Assembly: GCF_019430945.1 (NCBI RefSeq) | Contig: NZ_JAHYCB010000001.1 | Location: 620,001-684,000 of the forward strand | Source: Neorhizobium populisoli | GTDB lineage: Bacteria; Pseudomonadota; Alphaproteobacteria; Rhizobiales; Rhizobiaceae | DNA length: 64,000 nucleotides | Direction of reading: 5' to 3' | Shown: in pieces, positions 44,787-54,664 of the stretch | How positions within the stretch are numbered: position 1 is the first letter of the stretch | How the letters are laid out: every line of letters begins with the position of its first letter | Notes under the pieces: model-generated | Database searches by the model: none | The model's input: the letters and a program-made list of their open reading frames with translations, nothing else | Told to the model about the DNA's origin: nothing | Program-made: the position numbers and the translations under genes

Positions 44787-46340
44787 ATGAGCCAGCCAAA
44801 CAAGTCCGAGCAGTTCGACGTGGAAAGCCTTCGCAAGAAGGTCGCGGAAATCCGTGCCGCAGACGACAAGCACGATCCTTCGCAAACGACCGTGCTCAAT
44901 CCGCTGGCACGCCAGATCGCCGAGCAGTTCCGCAACGACAGTACCTCGCCGACCATGCTGATCGGCCAGTTCCGGCTGTTCGAGCTTGCCGCTCTTATCC
45001 TGATCGGCCTCATCGTCGGCTGGCTCGCCTCGCCGACCGATGTCGCCGGGTTCATTGCCCGGTTCGCGCTGGTCGCGGCGGGATCGACCTTCACGATATT
45101 CCTGCTGCAGCTTGCAGACACCTATCAGATCCCCTCGCTGCGCGGCGCAACCCGCACCGCCAAGCGCGTCATCACCGCATGGGCGATCGGTTTCATCGCC
45201 ACCATGGCGGCGCTTTATCTCGAAGAGGCAGATTTCTTTCCGATCGGCGCCGTGATCGCCTGGTTCGCCATCGGCGCCGGTTTCCTTTTCATCGAGCGCC
45301 AGTTCACCGCTTTTGCGATCCGCAACTGGGCGCGCAATGGCGTCATGGAGCGCCGCGCCGTCATCGTTGGTGGCGGTGAGCCGGCCAAGCAGTTCGTGCG
45401 CCAGCTGGAAGCCCAGCCGGACAACGATATCCGCATCTGCGGCATTTTCGACGACCGCGCCAGCGACCGTTCTCCGACCGTCGTCGCCGGTTATCCGAAG
45501 CTCGGCACCTTTGCCGAACTCGTGGAATTCGCCCGGCTTGCCCGCATCGATATGCTGATCATCGCGCTGCCGGCCAGCGCCGAACAGCGCATCCTGCAGC
45601 TCCTGCGCAAGCTCTGGGTCCTGCCGGTCGATATCCGGCTTGCTGCGCATGCCAACCGCCTGCGCTTCCGCCCCCGCTCCTACAGCCATGTCGGCGCGGT
45701 GCCGATGTTCGATATCTTCGACAAGCCGATCCGTGACTGGGATTCGGTTGCCAAGCGGGTTTTCGACGTCGCGTTCACCATCTTCGCGATTGCCACACTG
45801 TGGCCGATCATGCTGGCTGCAGCCGTCGCGGTGAAGGCGACGTCCAAGGGACCGATCCTCTTCAAGCAGAAACGCCACGGCTTCAACAACGAGATCATCG
45901 AGGTTCTGAAGTTCCGCTCCATGTTCACCAACATGAGCGACCAGAGCGCCATCAAGGCGGTCACCAAGGGCGATCCGCGCGTGACGCCGGTCGGCCGCTT
46001 CCTGCGCAAGTCCTCGATCGACGAACTGCCGCAGCTCTTCAACGTACTGCGCGGCCAGCTTTCCCTCGTCGGCCCGCGTCCGCATGCGGTCAGCGCCCAG
46101 ACGGGCGAGCGCAAATATGTCGATGTGGTCGAAAGCTATTTCGCCCGCCACCGCGTCAAGCCGGGCGTTACCGGTTGGGCGCAGATCAATGGCCTGCGCG
46201 GCGAGCTGGACAGCGACGAGAAGATCCGCGCCCGCACGGCATATGATCTCGATTACATCGAGAACTGGTCGCTGCTGTTCGACCTGAAGATCCTGTTCCT
46301 GACGCCGATCCGGCTGCTCAACACGGACAATGCCTATTGA
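44787..46340 (+). CDS. uppE: Polyprenyl glycosylphosphotransferase (initiating sugar transferase)
   Basis: A 517-residue initiating enzyme. The ATG at 44787 has AGGA upstream; the frame opens earlier at 44688 without one. It has four N-terminal helices, a Rossmann-like middle ([18 protein letters not shown]), a further helix, and the catalytic Bac_transf domain with [32 protein letters not shown] and [17 protein letters not shown]. It transfers a sugar-1-phosphate to undecaprenyl phosphate, the first step of polymer synthesis. In Agrobacterium uppE is required for the unipolar adhesin. Confidence 0.9.
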   Translation: MSQPNKSEQFDVESLRKKVAEIRAADDKHDPSQTTVLNPLARQIAEQFRNDSTSPTMLIGQFRLFELAALILIGLIVGWLASPTDVAGFIARFALVAAGSTFTIFLLQLADTYQIPSLRGATRTAKRVITAWAIGFIATMAALYLEEADFFPIGAVIAWFAIGAGFLFIERQFTAFAIRNWARNGVMERRAVIVGGGEPAKQFVRQLEAQPDNDIRICGIFDDRASDRSPTVVAGYPKLGTFAELVEFARLARIDMLIIALPASAEQRILQLLRKLWVLPVDIRLAAHANRLRFRPRSYSHVGAVPMFDIFDKPIRDWDSVAKRVFDVAFTIFAIATLWPIMLAAAVAVKATSKGPILFKQKRHGFNNEIIEVLKFRSMFTNMSDQSAIKAVTKGDPRVTPVGRFLRKSSIDELPQLFNVLRGQLSLVGPRPHAVSAQTGERKYVDVVESYFARHRVKPGVTGWAQINGLRGELDSDEKIRARTAYDLDYIENWSLLFDLKILFLTPIRLLNTDNAY

Positions 46341-47593
46341 GCGCCATCGCCCACGATCATCCGGTGCATTTTGACCGCCAGCGGGCCGTAGTCCAGCTGG
46401 CCGGTTCCGGCATGATTGCGTTCGGCGTATTCCTCTCGGGCTTCGTCATCTCGGAACCTGCACCCTACGAACTGATCATGGTGATCCAGATCGCCATCTG
46501 GTTCCTGTTGGGCCTCAGGATTTCGTGCACCGTCGCACCGCTTCTGGTGGCCCTGCTCACCTTCAACATGAGCGGCCTCTTCTCGATGTTCGTGATGAAG
46601 GACATGAGCGAGGCGCCGATGTACTTCGCTGTCTCGACCTTCCTGGCGCTGAGCTCGGTCTTTTATGCGGCAATCATCGAGAACGATCACCGGCGGCTGA
46701 ACCTGATCTTCCGGGCCTGGGTGGTCGCGGCGATCATCACCTCGCTGCTCGGCATCGCGGGTTATTTCAATGCCTTTCCGGGCAGCCATGTGTTCACGCG
46801 CTACAATCGCGCCATGGGCGCCTTCCAGGACCCGAACGTCTTCGGTCCTTACCTCGTCGCCCCCCTGCTCTATCTGCTCTACCGGATGCTGACCGGGTCG
46901 ATCTCGCGGGCGCCGCTTCTGATCGCCGGCATGGTCATCCTCGCCTTCGGCATCTTCCTGTCCTTTTCGCGCGCCGCCTGGGGCCTCTTGGTCTTCACGC
47001 CGATACTGCTGGTCATCGTCATGCTCTTGAAGGAGCGCTCGACCGCCTTCCGCTTCAAGATTCTGGCGATTGCCGGCGGCGCTGCGCTGTTCATGATGCT
47101 GATCCTCGGCATCGCGCTGCAGTTTCCGCAGGTCTACGACCTGTTCATGAACCGCGCCAAGCTGGTGCAGGAATATGACGGAGCGCGTCTCGGTCGTTTC
47201 GAGCGCCACAAGATCGGCTTCCTGATGGCGATGGAACGCCCGCTCGGCCTCGGCCCCATGGCCTTCGGCAAGATTTTTGGCGAAGACGAGCACAATATCT
47301 GGCTGAAGACGCTGACCACCTATGGCTGGCTCGGCGCCATCACCTATCAACTTATGATCTGGTCGACGTTGTGGTTCGGCTTCCGCTACATGCTGCGCGA
47401 GCGACCCTGGCAGCCTTACCTGATGATCGCCTGGGTGATGATCGTGGGACACGCGGTCATCGGCAATGTCATCGATACCGATCACTGGCGGCACTTCTAT
47501 CTGCTGCTCGGCATCGTCTGGGGCTGCATGGCGCTGGAGCACCGCTTCGTTCGCTCGGAAGCTATGAAAAAGGCTCTACGTTCAGCCGTTTGA
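46337..47593 (+). CDS. O-antigen ligase/polymerase family protein (UppF position)
   Basis: A 418-residue membrane protein with about ten helices. It has the Wzy_C/WaaL-type periplasmic loop containing GRFERHKIGFLMAMERPLGLGPMAFG and HNIWLKTLTTYGWLG. It would polymerise or ligate the undecaprenyl-linked repeats. It starts at TTG 46337, overlapping the stop of uppE by four bases, which implies coupled translation. It is the last gene of the operon. Confidence 0.85.
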   Translation: MSAIAHDHPVHFDRQRAVVQLAGSGMIAFGVFLSGFVISEPAPYELIMVIQIAIWFLLGLRISCTVAPLLVALLTFNMSGLFSMFVMKDMSEAPMYFAVSTFLALSSVFYAAIIENDHRRLNLIFRAWVVAAIITSLLGIAGYFNAFPGSHVFTRYNRAMGAFQDPNVFGPYLVAPLLYLLYRMLTGSISRAPLLIAGMVILAFGIFLSFSRAAWGLLVFTPILLVIVMLLKERSTAFRFKILAIAGGAALFMMLILGIALQFPQVYDLFMNRAKLVQEYDGARLGRFERHKIGFLMAMERPLGLGPMAFGKIFGEDEHNIWLKTLTTYGWLGAITYQLMIWSTLWFGFRYMLRERPWQPYLMIAWVMIVGHAVIGNVIDTDHWRHFYLLLGIVWGCMALEHRFVRSEAMKKALRSAV

Positions 47594-47630
47594 GGCTTGA
47601 CCTGCCGCCTGCCCGCTCCACATCATTTTT

Positions 47631-47924
47631 ATGCTGACAGTCGCTCAACTCCGCGCCGCGCGCGCCATGACCGGAATGACGGTGGATGAACTTGCCGCCG
47701 TCTCGGGTGTCTCCAAATCCATGATCGAAAAAGCGGAGGCCGGTCAGGCTTTCGCGGATACCGAAATAACCGACCGGTTGCGCAATATCTTCGAGTCGAA
47801 GGGAATTATCTTCATCGGCGCCGGTGAAGGCGATATTGCAGCCGGTCCCGGCGTGCGCATGCGCCAGCACAGCCATGACGAGGGTATCCACCCTCGAGAC
47901 CTCAACGCCGCAAACGACGGCTAA
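47631..47924 (+). CDS. Small XRE-family helix-turn-helix protein
   Basis: A 97-residue protein. The N-terminal two-thirds is a helix-turn-helix (LRAARAMTGMTVDELAAVSG then SKSMIEKAEAGQ) of the Cro/XRE kind. A short Gly- and His-rich tail follows. It may bind DNA as a dimer. The target is not evident. It lies 37 bp after the polysaccharide operon and could be cotranscribed. Confidence 0.8.
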   Translation: MLTVAQLRAARAMTGMTVDELAAVSGVSKSMIEKAEAGQAFADTEITDRLRNIFESKGIIFIGAGEGDIAAGPGVRMRQHSHDEGIHPRDLNAANDG

Positions 47925-47990
47925 ATTCTTTTTGCATTGCGGGAACCCTTTGAGGTTCAACGCGTTTTCCAGCCAATTCCAGGAATTGCA

Positions 47991-48152
47991 ATGGGGGCAT
48001 GCGTGACACGCACGAACAATCTTTATCTCGTTATCGGCGCTCTGATGATCGCGGTCATCGGCTTGGGTTTCTACGTCTATCGTGAAGAAAGCAAGCCGAA
48101 AGGTGTTGAGCTGTCGATCGGTCAAAATGGCATAAAACTTCAAGAAAACTGA
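47991..48152 (+). CDS. Small single-pass membrane protein
   Basis: About 53 residues. ATG 47991 has AGGA seven bases upstream; GTG 48003 (starting VTRTNNLYLVIGA) is an alternative that looks natural for the protein. One hydrophobic helix (NLYLVIGALMIAVIGLGFYV) is followed by a short charged tail ending IGQNGIKLQEN. Similar short proteins are frequent in rhizobia; function is unknown. Confidence 0.6.
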   Translation: MGACVTRTNNLYLVIGALMIAVIGLGFYVYREESKPKGVELSIGQNGIKLQEN

Positions 48153-48208
48153 GGGTTACTTGGAGCATGGATTTTTAACGTTAAGGGCACAGAATTGCCT
48201 TGGAACAA

Positions 48209-48225
48209 AATTCACCACGTGAATT
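48209..48225. repeat. Inverted repeat upstream of a small gene
   Basis: AATTCAC-CAC-GTGAATT has perfect 7-bp arms and lies 30 bp before the ATG of the 62-residue protein. It could be an operator; the regulator is unknown. Confidence 0.5.
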
Positions 48226-48255
48226 GACGTTCGAATAATCAATAAGGGGAACCAA

Positions 48256-48444
48256 ATGACAACCTATCTGAAGCCCGAGGAGCTTGAGAATATCGGCCTC
48301 AAGAAGGTCTGGAGCGTGTCGGAATTTGCCCGCCGCTACAGGCTGGAAAAGGATGAGGAGAAGCGCCTTCTGAAGCTGCTCGGACCGTTCGCTTCGCAGC
48401 AGGAATTGCTGATGAACGCCAGCCGGGCGCCGCGTTTCCGTTAA
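48256..48444 (+). CDS. Small protein of unknown function
   Basis: A 62-residue soluble protein with a good ribosome site (AAGGGGAACCAA) before ATG. The sequence is charged and helical, with a stretch like VWSVSEFARRYRLEKDEEKRL that could form a helix-turn-helix or a protein-binding face. It has no cysteines or signal. Spacing and coding character support it as real. Confidence 0.75.
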   Translation: MTTYLKPEELENIGLKKVWSVSEFARRYRLEKDEEKRLLKLLGPFASQQELLMNASRAPRFR

Positions 48445-48542
48445 TCTTGCTAAAGCTCACCGACGACTATCATTTTCTTCTTGCGTCCTCTCCGGTCGTG
48501 AGCATGTGTTACTTTAATTTTTGCTTCGAAACTACTTTCGAA

Positions 48543-48568
48543 GGAACATATAGCGCCGCCTTCTAGTT
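48543..48568 (+). promoter_or_regulatory. Candidate general-stress (EcfG) promoter
   Basis: GGAAC (48543-48547), 17 bp, AGTT (48565-48568). The EcfG sigma-factor consensus in alphaproteobacteria is GGAAC-N16-17-CGTT, so one base differs. It is 60 bp before the ATG of a small secreted protein, a common kind of EcfG target. Confidence 0.5.
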
Positions 48569-48627
48569 GGAGTCTTGTAACCCAACTCGCGCTTCCGGGA
48601 TGAGCCGGCAGCAGAAGGAGGAATATC

Positions 48628-48960
48628 ATGTTGAAACATCTCTCGCATGCAGGGCTCGCAATTGCCCTCTCCCTCGGCGCAGTCAGCGCCTTCTCCATTC
48701 CGGCATCCGCTCAGGATTTGCAGCTTCGCATCGGCCCCGACGGCGTGCGGCCCGTCATTCGCGACCGTGATCGCGACCGCGATTACAGGCGTGGCGGGGA
48801 CTGCAGTCCCAGTGAAGCCCGCGCAGCAGCTCGTGATGAAGGCTTTAGCCGTCCGCAGGTCGTTCGAGTGACCGACCGTAGCGTCACCGTACAGGGCTAC
48901 ACCCAGGATGGTCCCGATCGCATCACTTTCGCCAATCGTAGCGGGTGCCCTGCCATCTGA
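48628..48960 (+). CDS. Small secreted protein of unknown function
   Basis: A 110-residue exported protein. A strong ribosome site (AGAAGGAGGAATATC) precedes the ATG and the signal peptide (MLKHLSHAGLAIALSLGAVS, cleavage near ASA-QD). The mature part holds a repetitive basic/acidic stretch (DRDRDRDYRR) and two cysteines. I do not recognise a family. The upstream stress-type promoter suggests an envelope stress role. Confidence 0.8.
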   Translation: MLKHLSHAGLAIALSLGAVSAFSIPASAQDLQLRIGPDGVRPVIRDRDRDRDYRRGGDCSPSEARAAARDEGFSRPQVVRVTDRSVTVQGYTQDGPDRITFANRSGCPAI

Positions 48961-49005
48961 TGACAGGGTCACTTTCCAAGACAGCCTCATGCCAGACATA
49001 TTGAG

Positions 49006-49028
49006 CCCCGCCTTCCGGCGGGGTTTTT
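49006..49028 (+). terminator. Rho-independent terminator
   Basis: The perfect stem CCCCGCC-TTCC-GGCGGGG is followed by five T residues, 45 bp after the small secreted protein gene. Confidence 0.88.
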
Positions 49029-49171
49029 CGTGGGCGCGTTAAATCAAACCAAATTACGATTCGATTGCGTGCATCTGCTTTTATGTGATTTTCGGCTCGT
49101 TCCACTCTCTTCTCGGTCTTGCCGACCGTTGGGGGAGAGAGTGTATATCCTTGCAAACCAAGGAATTTCTT

Positions 49172-49248
<77 letters not shown>

Positions 49249-49415
49249 ACCAGCTTCGTAAGAAGCATGCCTTCCATACTGATATGGACATTTCTACGCA
49301 AGGGAAAAATCGGGATAGCCGAAACGGCAAAGTTGGCCGTCGATGGCGTTCCACAAAAATGCCCGCCCCATCTTGCGATGGAACGGGCCGATATCGTTTG
49401 ACGATGTTCGTTGCC

Positions 49416-49859
49416 TCAATAAGGCGAGCGGCACTGCTGCCTCGGGCCATAGTTCGGCTGGAACGTGTTGTCGTAAGCGCGATACGAGCGGTAGCGCGAA
49501 TAGCACCAGTTCACGTGCGAGTCTCCGCCGACATAACGACGGGGCTGAACGTAACGGGGCTGGGCGAGCGCACCGCCGATGATGGCGCCGGCTGCAAGGC
49601 CGCCGATGATGGCACCTGCACTCGGGCCGCGGCGATAGTGGCGACCGTAATAACGGTCACGGCCGTAGTAGCGGTCGCGGCCATAATATCTCGGTCCGCC
49701 GCGCCAGCCGCGATCACGATCGCGCCAGTACTGCACCTGCTGGACATCCGTCGGCGCTTCGATCTTGGGCGGGCTGACCGAGGGAAATGCCTGGGCAGGC
49801 ACGATGGCGCTGAAAGCCGTGATAAGTGACAACACGGCGATTGCGATTTGCTTCTTCAT
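49416..49859 (-). CDS. BA14K-family secreted protein
   Basis: About 147 residues with a signal peptide ([20 protein letters not shown], cleavage near AQA-FP). The start is ATG 49859 (GGAGG spaced six bases), with 49862 also possible. The middle has tandem YYGRDR repeats, then a glycine-rich helix ([18 protein letters not shown]). The C-terminal [18 protein letters not shown]...C.SPY is the BA14K signature. In Brucella the family is lectin-like and immunogenic; the role here is unknown. Confidence 0.88.
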   Translation of the reverse strand: MKKQIAIAVLSLITAFSAIVPAQAFPSVSPPKIEAPTDVQQVQYWRDRDRGWRGGPRYYGRDRYYGRDRYYGRHYRRGPSAGAIIGGLAAGAIIGGALAQPRYVQPRRYVGGDSHVNWCYSRYRSYRAYDNTFQPNYGPRQQCRSPY

Positions 49860-49987
49860 CATTCACCTCCACTGTTTCCTCTATGCGGACATGATCCGCC
49901 ATTTCTGCTGAACCAGAGGTGAATGGTGAAAGACGCTTTACGTTCCAGAAAAACGCATTTTTGGGGAATTTTGTAGGAAAACTGACC

Positions 49988-50521
49988 TTAACGGACTTGA
50001 TCAAGCAGGCGCTTGCACTCCAGGAGGTCAAAAAGTGCCTCCTGCAGCAGAGCCCGATCTTCTTTGCCGACGCTCGATTTGCCGATCGAAACCTCGATAT
50101 CGTCCTCATGCGAAGAACCGAAGCCGAAGAAGCGGCCGCTCGGCTTAACCTTCGGACGGCCGACGATCTGGTCTTCCTCGGCGGCAGAAACTTTAGGCTC
50201 GACATGCTTTTCGCTATTGGCGGCCATGATAGCCTCCATCGTGGCGAGATCGCCCGATGCGATCGCCGCGACGAACTTGTTGCCATTCGTCTTCAGAAGC
50301 TTCTGCACGCCCTTTATGGTGTAACCGTGATCATAAAGAAGGTGCCGGATGCCCTTCAGCAGATCGACGTCTTCCGGACGATAATACCGGCGTCCGCCGC
50401 CGCGTTTCATCGGCCGGATCTGCGGGAAGCGGGTCTCCCAAAAGCGCAGCACATGCTGCGGCAGGTCGAGGTCATCGGCGACCTCGCTGATCGTACGAAA
50501 GGCGTCGGGGCTTTTATCCAA
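49988..50521 (-). CDS. MerR-family transcriptional regulator
   Basis: A 177-residue regulator. The N-terminal MerR domain shows [27 protein letters not shown] and [19 protein letters not shown], the helix-turn-helix and wing that twist promoter DNA. The C-terminal part lacks the cysteines of metal sensors. It follows fabH and ihfA in a conserved alphaproteobacterial order (plsX-fabH-ihfA-merR). Targets are unknown. Confidence 0.9.
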   Translation of the reverse strand: MDKSPDAFRTISEVADDLDLPQHVLRFWETRFPQIRPMKRGGGRRYYRPEDVDLLKGIRHLLYDHGYTIKGVQKLLKTNGNKFVAAIASGDLATMEAIMAANSEKHVEPKVSAAEEDQIVGRPKVKPSGRFFGFGSSHEDDIEVSIGKSSVGKEDRALLQEALFDLLECKRLLDQVR

Positions 50522-50686
50522 GGATCACACTCCAACAACGAACTGCCGATATGGCGCGCCACTTCGGCGGCACCGATGCGCGCGCTGAACTTACGCATCG
50601 AATCGCCCACATCTCAACGGTTTGAGATGAGATATTCAAGTGTGTTCACAGGAATGGAAGACGCTTCGTGTCGCGCCCTGCCCGGC

Positions 50687-51025
50687 TCAGGCAACCGGGC
50701 TGACAGGCTTGAGCTTGGTCTTGCGCAAAGTATGCGCCTTCAGGATGCGCTGCTTCAGGACGTTGGACGCCTTGAAGGTCATGACCCGGCGCGGAGAGAT
50801 CGGCACTTCCTCGCCGGTCTTCGGATTACGGCCGATGCGCTCGTTCTTGGCGCGCACCTGGAAGGTCGCGAAAGACGAGAGCTTGACGACTTCACCACGA
50901 ACGATCGCATTGCAGATTTCGTCGATGACTGTTTCGACGAGCTCCGCCGATTCGGTTCGGGAAAGACCGACTTTGCGGAATACCGATTCTGCGAGATCTG
51001 CACGTGTTACTGTCTTGCCGGCCAT
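50687..51025 (-). CDS. ihfA: Integration host factor subunit alpha
   Basis: A 112-residue DNA-bending protein. It starts [31 protein letters not shown], followed by the [10 protein letters not shown] core. The DNA-inserting beta arm is [25 protein letters not shown] is a sequence-specific heterodimer with IhfB that shapes promoters and recombination sites. It lies 120 bp after fabH; merR follows at about 165 bp. Confidence 0.95.
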   Translation of the reverse strand: MAGKTVTRADLAESVFRKVGLSRTESAELVETVIDEICNAIVRGEVVKLSSFATFQVRAKNERIGRNPKTGEEVPISPRRVMTFKASNVLKQRILKAHTLRKTKLKPVSPVA

Positions 51026-51145
51026 GATCCCCGCCCAATTTTCGAAATTGATCTTATCAAAGCCAATAGAGAGTATTTTGCTTGAGCGCGAGGGTCAAGC
51101 ACCTGTGTAAAATCACTTATTTGGGCTTTGGGCGCTGGTATCGCA

Positions 51146-52117
51146 TTACCAGCGCAACAGCAATGCACCCCAGGTGAAACCGCCACCCATCGCCTCGAGC
51201 ATCACCAGATCGCCCTTTTTAATGCGGCCGTCGGAAGCCGCGACCGAAAGAGCAAGCGGAATCGATGCGGCGGACGTGTTGCCGTGCAGATCGACAGTCA
51301 CGACAACCTTCTCGGTGGGAATGCCGAGCTTCTTCGCGGATCCGTCGATGATGCGGCGATTCGCCTGGTGCGGCACCAACCAGTCGAGATCGTCCGCAGT
51401 CGTGCCGGTGGCGGTGAAGGCCGCCTCGATCACGTCGGTTATCATGCCGACCGCATGCTTGAAGACCTCGCGGCCCTCCATGCGCAGATGGCCGACGGTA
51501 CCGGTGCTCGACGGGCCACCATCGACATAAAGCTTGTCCTTGTGGGCGCCATCGGAACGCAGATGCGAGGTCAGCACGCCGCGATCGGCGATCGTCCCCT
51601 CGCCTTCCTGCGCTTCCAAGATGATGGCGCCGGCACCGTCGCCGAACAGGACGCAGGTGGTGCGGTCCTTCCAGTCGAGAATGCGCGAGAAGGTCTCGGC
51701 GCCGATCACCAGTGCACGCTTCGCCATGCCGCCACGAATATGCATGTCGGCAGTCGCCACCGCATAGACGAAACCGGTGCAGACGGCCTGCATGTCGAAG
51801 GCATAACCATGGGTCATGCCAAGGCGGTTCTGGATGTTGACGGCCGTGGCTGGAAACGTGTTGTCCGGGGTCGATGTTGCGACCAAAACGAGATCGATAT
51901 CGTCGGGCGTCAGGCCGGCATTTGCGAGTGCTGCACGCGCCGCCTGCTCACCGAGCGACGCGGTCGTTTCATCGTCACTGGCGATGTAACGCTGGCGGAT
52001 GCCGGTGCGCTGCACGATCCACTCGTCGGTAGTGTCGACGACGCTTTCCAGCTCCTGATTGGTCATTACCCGCTTCGGGAGCGCTGCCCCGAAACCGCGA
52101 ACCACTGAACGGATCAT
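51146..52117 (-). CDS. fabH: Beta-ketoacyl-ACP synthase III
   Basis: A 323-residue condensing enzyme. The catalytic triad is visible: Cys in [12 protein letters not shown], His in VPHQANRRI, and Asn in LHGNTSAAS. It condenses acetyl-CoA with malonyl-ACP to start fatty acid synthesis. It lies 19 bp after plsX, so they are cotranscribed. The codons at its 3' end form a hairpin (GCGCTGGTA with TACCAGCGC, 51131-51154) that may slow decay of the message. Confidence 0.96.
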   Translation of the reverse strand: MIRSVVRGFGAALPKRVMTNQELESVVDTTDEWIVQRTGIRQRYIASDDETTASLGEQAARAALANAGLTPDDIDLVLVATSTPDNTFPATAVNIQNRLGMTHGYAFDMQAVCTGFVYAVATADMHIRGGMAKRALVIGAETFSRILDWKDRTTCVLFGDGAGAIILEAQEGEGTIADRGVLTSHLRSDGAHKDKLYVDGGPSSTGTVGHLRMEGREVFKHAVGMITDVIEAAFTATGTTADDLDWLVPHQANRRIIDGSAKKLGIPTEKVVVTVDLHGNTSAASIPLALSVAASDGRIKKGDLVMLEAMGGGFTWGALLLRW

Positions 52118-52136
52118 GCTCTTTTACATCCTGTCG

Positions 52137-53183
52137 TCATGCCGCTTCGGGGCCAGCGGGAGGCTGACGACGGGCATGGTAAAAATTCAAGTCCTGGGCG
52201 ATCTTGGCGTTGAGATCGTTGCGTGCCATGTCGTAGCCGACATCAATCGCTGCGGCGAAACCATCGGCATTGGTGCCGCCGTGGCTCTTGATGACGATGC
52301 CGTTCAGGCCGAGGAAGACGCCGCCATTGACCTTATTTGGGTCCATCTTTTCGCGCAGCCTGTCGAAAGCGCTTTTGGCCAGCAGGTAGCCGAGCTTGGC
52401 CATCCAGGTGCGCGACATCGATTCGCGCAGCAGCGTGGCGATCTGGCGCGCGGTGCCTTCGGCAGCCTTGAGTGCGATGTTACCGGTGAAACCTTCAGTC
52501 ACCACCACGTCGACCGTACCCTTGCCGATATCGTCGCCCTCGACGAAACCGTGATAGGAAATGGTCGGCAGGTTGGCCTCGCGGATCAGTCGACCGGCCT
52601 CCTTGACCTCTTCCTGGCCCTTGACCTCTTCGACGCCGACATTGAGCAGACCAACGGTCGGGCGCTCAAGTTCGAACAGCGAACGGGCCATTGCACCGCC
52701 CATCAGGGCGAAATCGAGGAGCTGCTGGCTATCCGCGCCGATCGTCGCGCCGATATCGAGCACGATGCTTTCGCCCTTCAGCGTCGGCCAGATGCCGGCG
52801 ATTGCCGGGCGCTCGATATTGGCCATGGTGCGAAGACAGAACTTCGCCATCGCCATCAGCGCGCCGGTATTGCCAGCCGATACAGCAACATCCGCCTCAC
52901 CGAGCTTTACCGCCTCGATCGAACGCCACATGGTCGAGACATAGCGGCCGCGGCGCAAAGCCTGGCTCGGCTTCTCGTCCATGCCGACCGCGAGTTCGCA
53001 TTCATGGAAAACGGACTTTTCGCGCAGCTTAGGATATTTCGCCAGCAACGGCTCGCATTGCGCTTTCAGCCCGTAGATGAGGAAGACTACGTCCGGGTGA
53101 CGTTCCAACGCCTTGGCAGCACCGGGAATGACGACCTCTGGACCAAAATCGCCACCCATGGCGTCGATAGAAATTCTGATCAC
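52137..53183 (-). CDS. plsX: Phosphate acyltransferase PlsX
   Basis: A 348-residue enzyme that makes acyl-phosphate from acyl-ACP for phospholipid synthesis. Signatures are the start [33 protein letters not shown], and [17 protein letters not shown]. It is a peripheral membrane enzyme. It precedes fabH in the standard lipid-synthesis order and follows the yceD-type gene by 143 bp, a gap that may hold a promoter. Confidence 0.96.
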   Translation of the reverse strand: MIRISIDAMGGDFGPEVVIPGAAKALERHPDVVFLIYGLKAQCEPLLAKYPKLREKSVFHECELAVGMDEKPSQALRRGRYVSTMWRSIEAVKLGEADVAVSAGNTGALMAMAKFCLRTMANIERPAIAGIWPTLKGESIVLDIGATIGADSQQLLDFALMGGAMARSLFELERPTVGLLNVGVEEVKGQEEVKEAGRLIREANLPTISYHGFVEGDDIGKGTVDVVVTEGFTGNIALKAAEGTARQIATLLRESMSRTWMAKLGYLLAKSAFDRLREKMDPNKVNGGVFLGLNGIVIKSHGGTNADGFAAAIDVGYDMARNDLNAKIAQDLNFYHARRQPPAGPEAA

Positions 53184-53326
53184 GCGTCCTTGATCCTTAA
53201 TCTTCGCCGAACGTATGCCCGAGGCATTCGTCAGTTGTTACAGCGTCTTCAGCAGCCTGCTCATGCGCGGCCCTGTCGGCGAATTCGTGGCCAAAATATA
53301 GTTTTTGTTGCCGCTTACAACAGGGC

Positions 53327-53893
53327 TCAGTCCTTTTTCCAGTCTTTCAGGGCTGCAAACGGGTTCGGACGGCCACCCTTCTCGTTCGGATCGCCTTCAA
53401 TATGATCCTTGAATTCGATGCCGGGTTTGCGCGGATAAGGGTCGATGGCAAGCGCCGCAAATTCGGCAACAACCTCGCCAGCATCGATCGTATCGCCGGA
53501 AAACGCTTCCGGCAGATCGGGGCCATCAGGATCAAGTACCATCTCGGAAACTTCGTTCGTTACGATGCGCGCGAGCTTGGATCCTTCGGGCACGAAGATC
53601 TGTTCGAAATGCTCTTTAATGGTCGATGCCACCGGCTCCAGCGTTACCACGCAGGACTGGACGATTTCGGCTTTCACATCGCCCTTCAGGCGAACGCCGT
53701 CCTTTTTCCATCGCGCCATTTGCAGTTCGGCCTTCAGGGACTTGACCACATCGACCCGCCAGACCTTGGCCAGCGCTTCAAGTTCGCGAGCATCGGCTTC
53801 AAGCTTGACCATTACCGCGTTGGCGGAAATGTTCCCGACCTTTACCGGATAAGAAAAGGCGGGCTTTTCACCGCCGTCATGATTGCTTTTCAT
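53327..53893 (-). CDS. YceD-family protein (DUF177)
   Basis: A 188-residue protein. The DUF177 core is SCVVTLEPVASTIKEHFEQIFVP, containing the Cys that is often present, and the acidic region DAGEVVAEFAALAIDPYPRKPG. It ends in the typical GGRPNPFAALKDWKKD. The family is linked to 23S rRNA or L32 metabolism in other bacteria. Here there is no rpmF beside it. It starts six bases after the cbp3 gene, so both belong to one operon. Confidence 0.9.
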   Translation of the reverse strand: MKSNHDGGEKPAFSYPVKVGNISANAVMVKLEADARELEALAKVWRVDVVKSLKAELQMARWKKDGVRLKGDVKAEIVQSCVVTLEPVASTIKEHFEQIFVPEGSKLARIVTNEVSEMVLDPDGPDLPEAFSGDTIDAGEVVAEFAALAIDPYPRKPGIEFKDHIEGDPNEKGGRPNPFAALKDWKKD

Positions 53894-53899
53894 GGAACC

Positions 53900-54436
53900 T
53901 CACTCTCCCGGCTGCGGCGGAACCGCGCCGCCACGGGAAATCTCGTCTTCTGAAACCTCGGCAAGTGCCGCTTCGGCCGCGATCATCCATTCGGCCAGAC
54001 CGCGCATCGAAGGTGCATCCTGCTTCTGCGGATAGATATTGCGCTGAAGCGCGGATGCCAGTTTATCCGCATTCTTTTCGCCGAGCGCTTCCGCATAGGT
54101 CTCCAGCCGGCCGTAGAACATGCCAGCAAGTTTCTTCATGCGTTTGGGAACGCTCTGGTCGCCGATGCCGAGTTCGCGGATCGAATGATCGATATCCTGA
54201 AAGAAGGCATCGACGATCTCCTGCGCCAGTTCCTGGCCGCTGGCGGCGGAGTTTGCCGTGCGGCGGAAAAACAGGATCATCACCACCGTCAGCATCTCAA
54301 AGCGGCCCATGACGGTGTCCGGTACGTCGAGATCGGTATAGAAGAACGGTACGCGCGCCGCTGACGTCAACGTGGCGTATTGCCGGTTGACGATCGTCTG
54401 ATTGTGGTTCTTCTTCTTGAAAAGGCCGAAGATCAT
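53900..54436 (-). CDS. Ubiquinol-cytochrome c chaperone family protein (CBP3)
   Basis: A 178-residue soluble protein with a CBP3-type helical domain. Recognisable parts are the start FGLFKKKNHNQTIVNRQYATLT, TVMGRFEMLTVVMILFFRR, and the DMDHSIRELGIGDQSVPKRMKKLAGMFYGRLE-like segment (written here DIDHSIREL). It helps assemble cytochrome b of the bc1 complex. It is the first gene of the block that runs through yceD toward plsX. Confidence 0.9.
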   Translation of the reverse strand: MIFGLFKKKNHNQTIVNRQYATLTSAARVPFFYTDLDVPDTVMGRFEMLTVVMILFFRRTANSAASGQELAQEIVDAFFQDIDHSIRELGIGDQSVPKRMKKLAGMFYGRLETYAEALGEKNADKLASALQRNIYPQKQDAPSMRGLAEWMIAAEAALAEVSEDEISRGGAVPPQPGE

Positions 54437-54664
54437 CTGTTTTCCCGTTGTTTGTCTCCTCAGAACAGGCCGGGTTTTTACCCGCCATGTTGCATGGAAA
54501 CGAAAGCTGGTTTACCGAAGCAGGCACGAATTGCAATGCCGTTCAGCAGCGAGCAAACGGCAGGGCAGTTTCGATGGCCTCATATCGGCGTCAGGACAGG
54601 CTCCCGTCCCCGAATAGCCATAATGATATGAGCAGCAAGGGCGCGTTGAGTTGGGGGGAAGCGG

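Noticed and set aside
48202..48233. A second EcfG-type promoter (GGAAC ... CGTT) before the 62-residue gene
   Set aside because: The spacer is 21 bp, too long for the 16-17 bp consensus.
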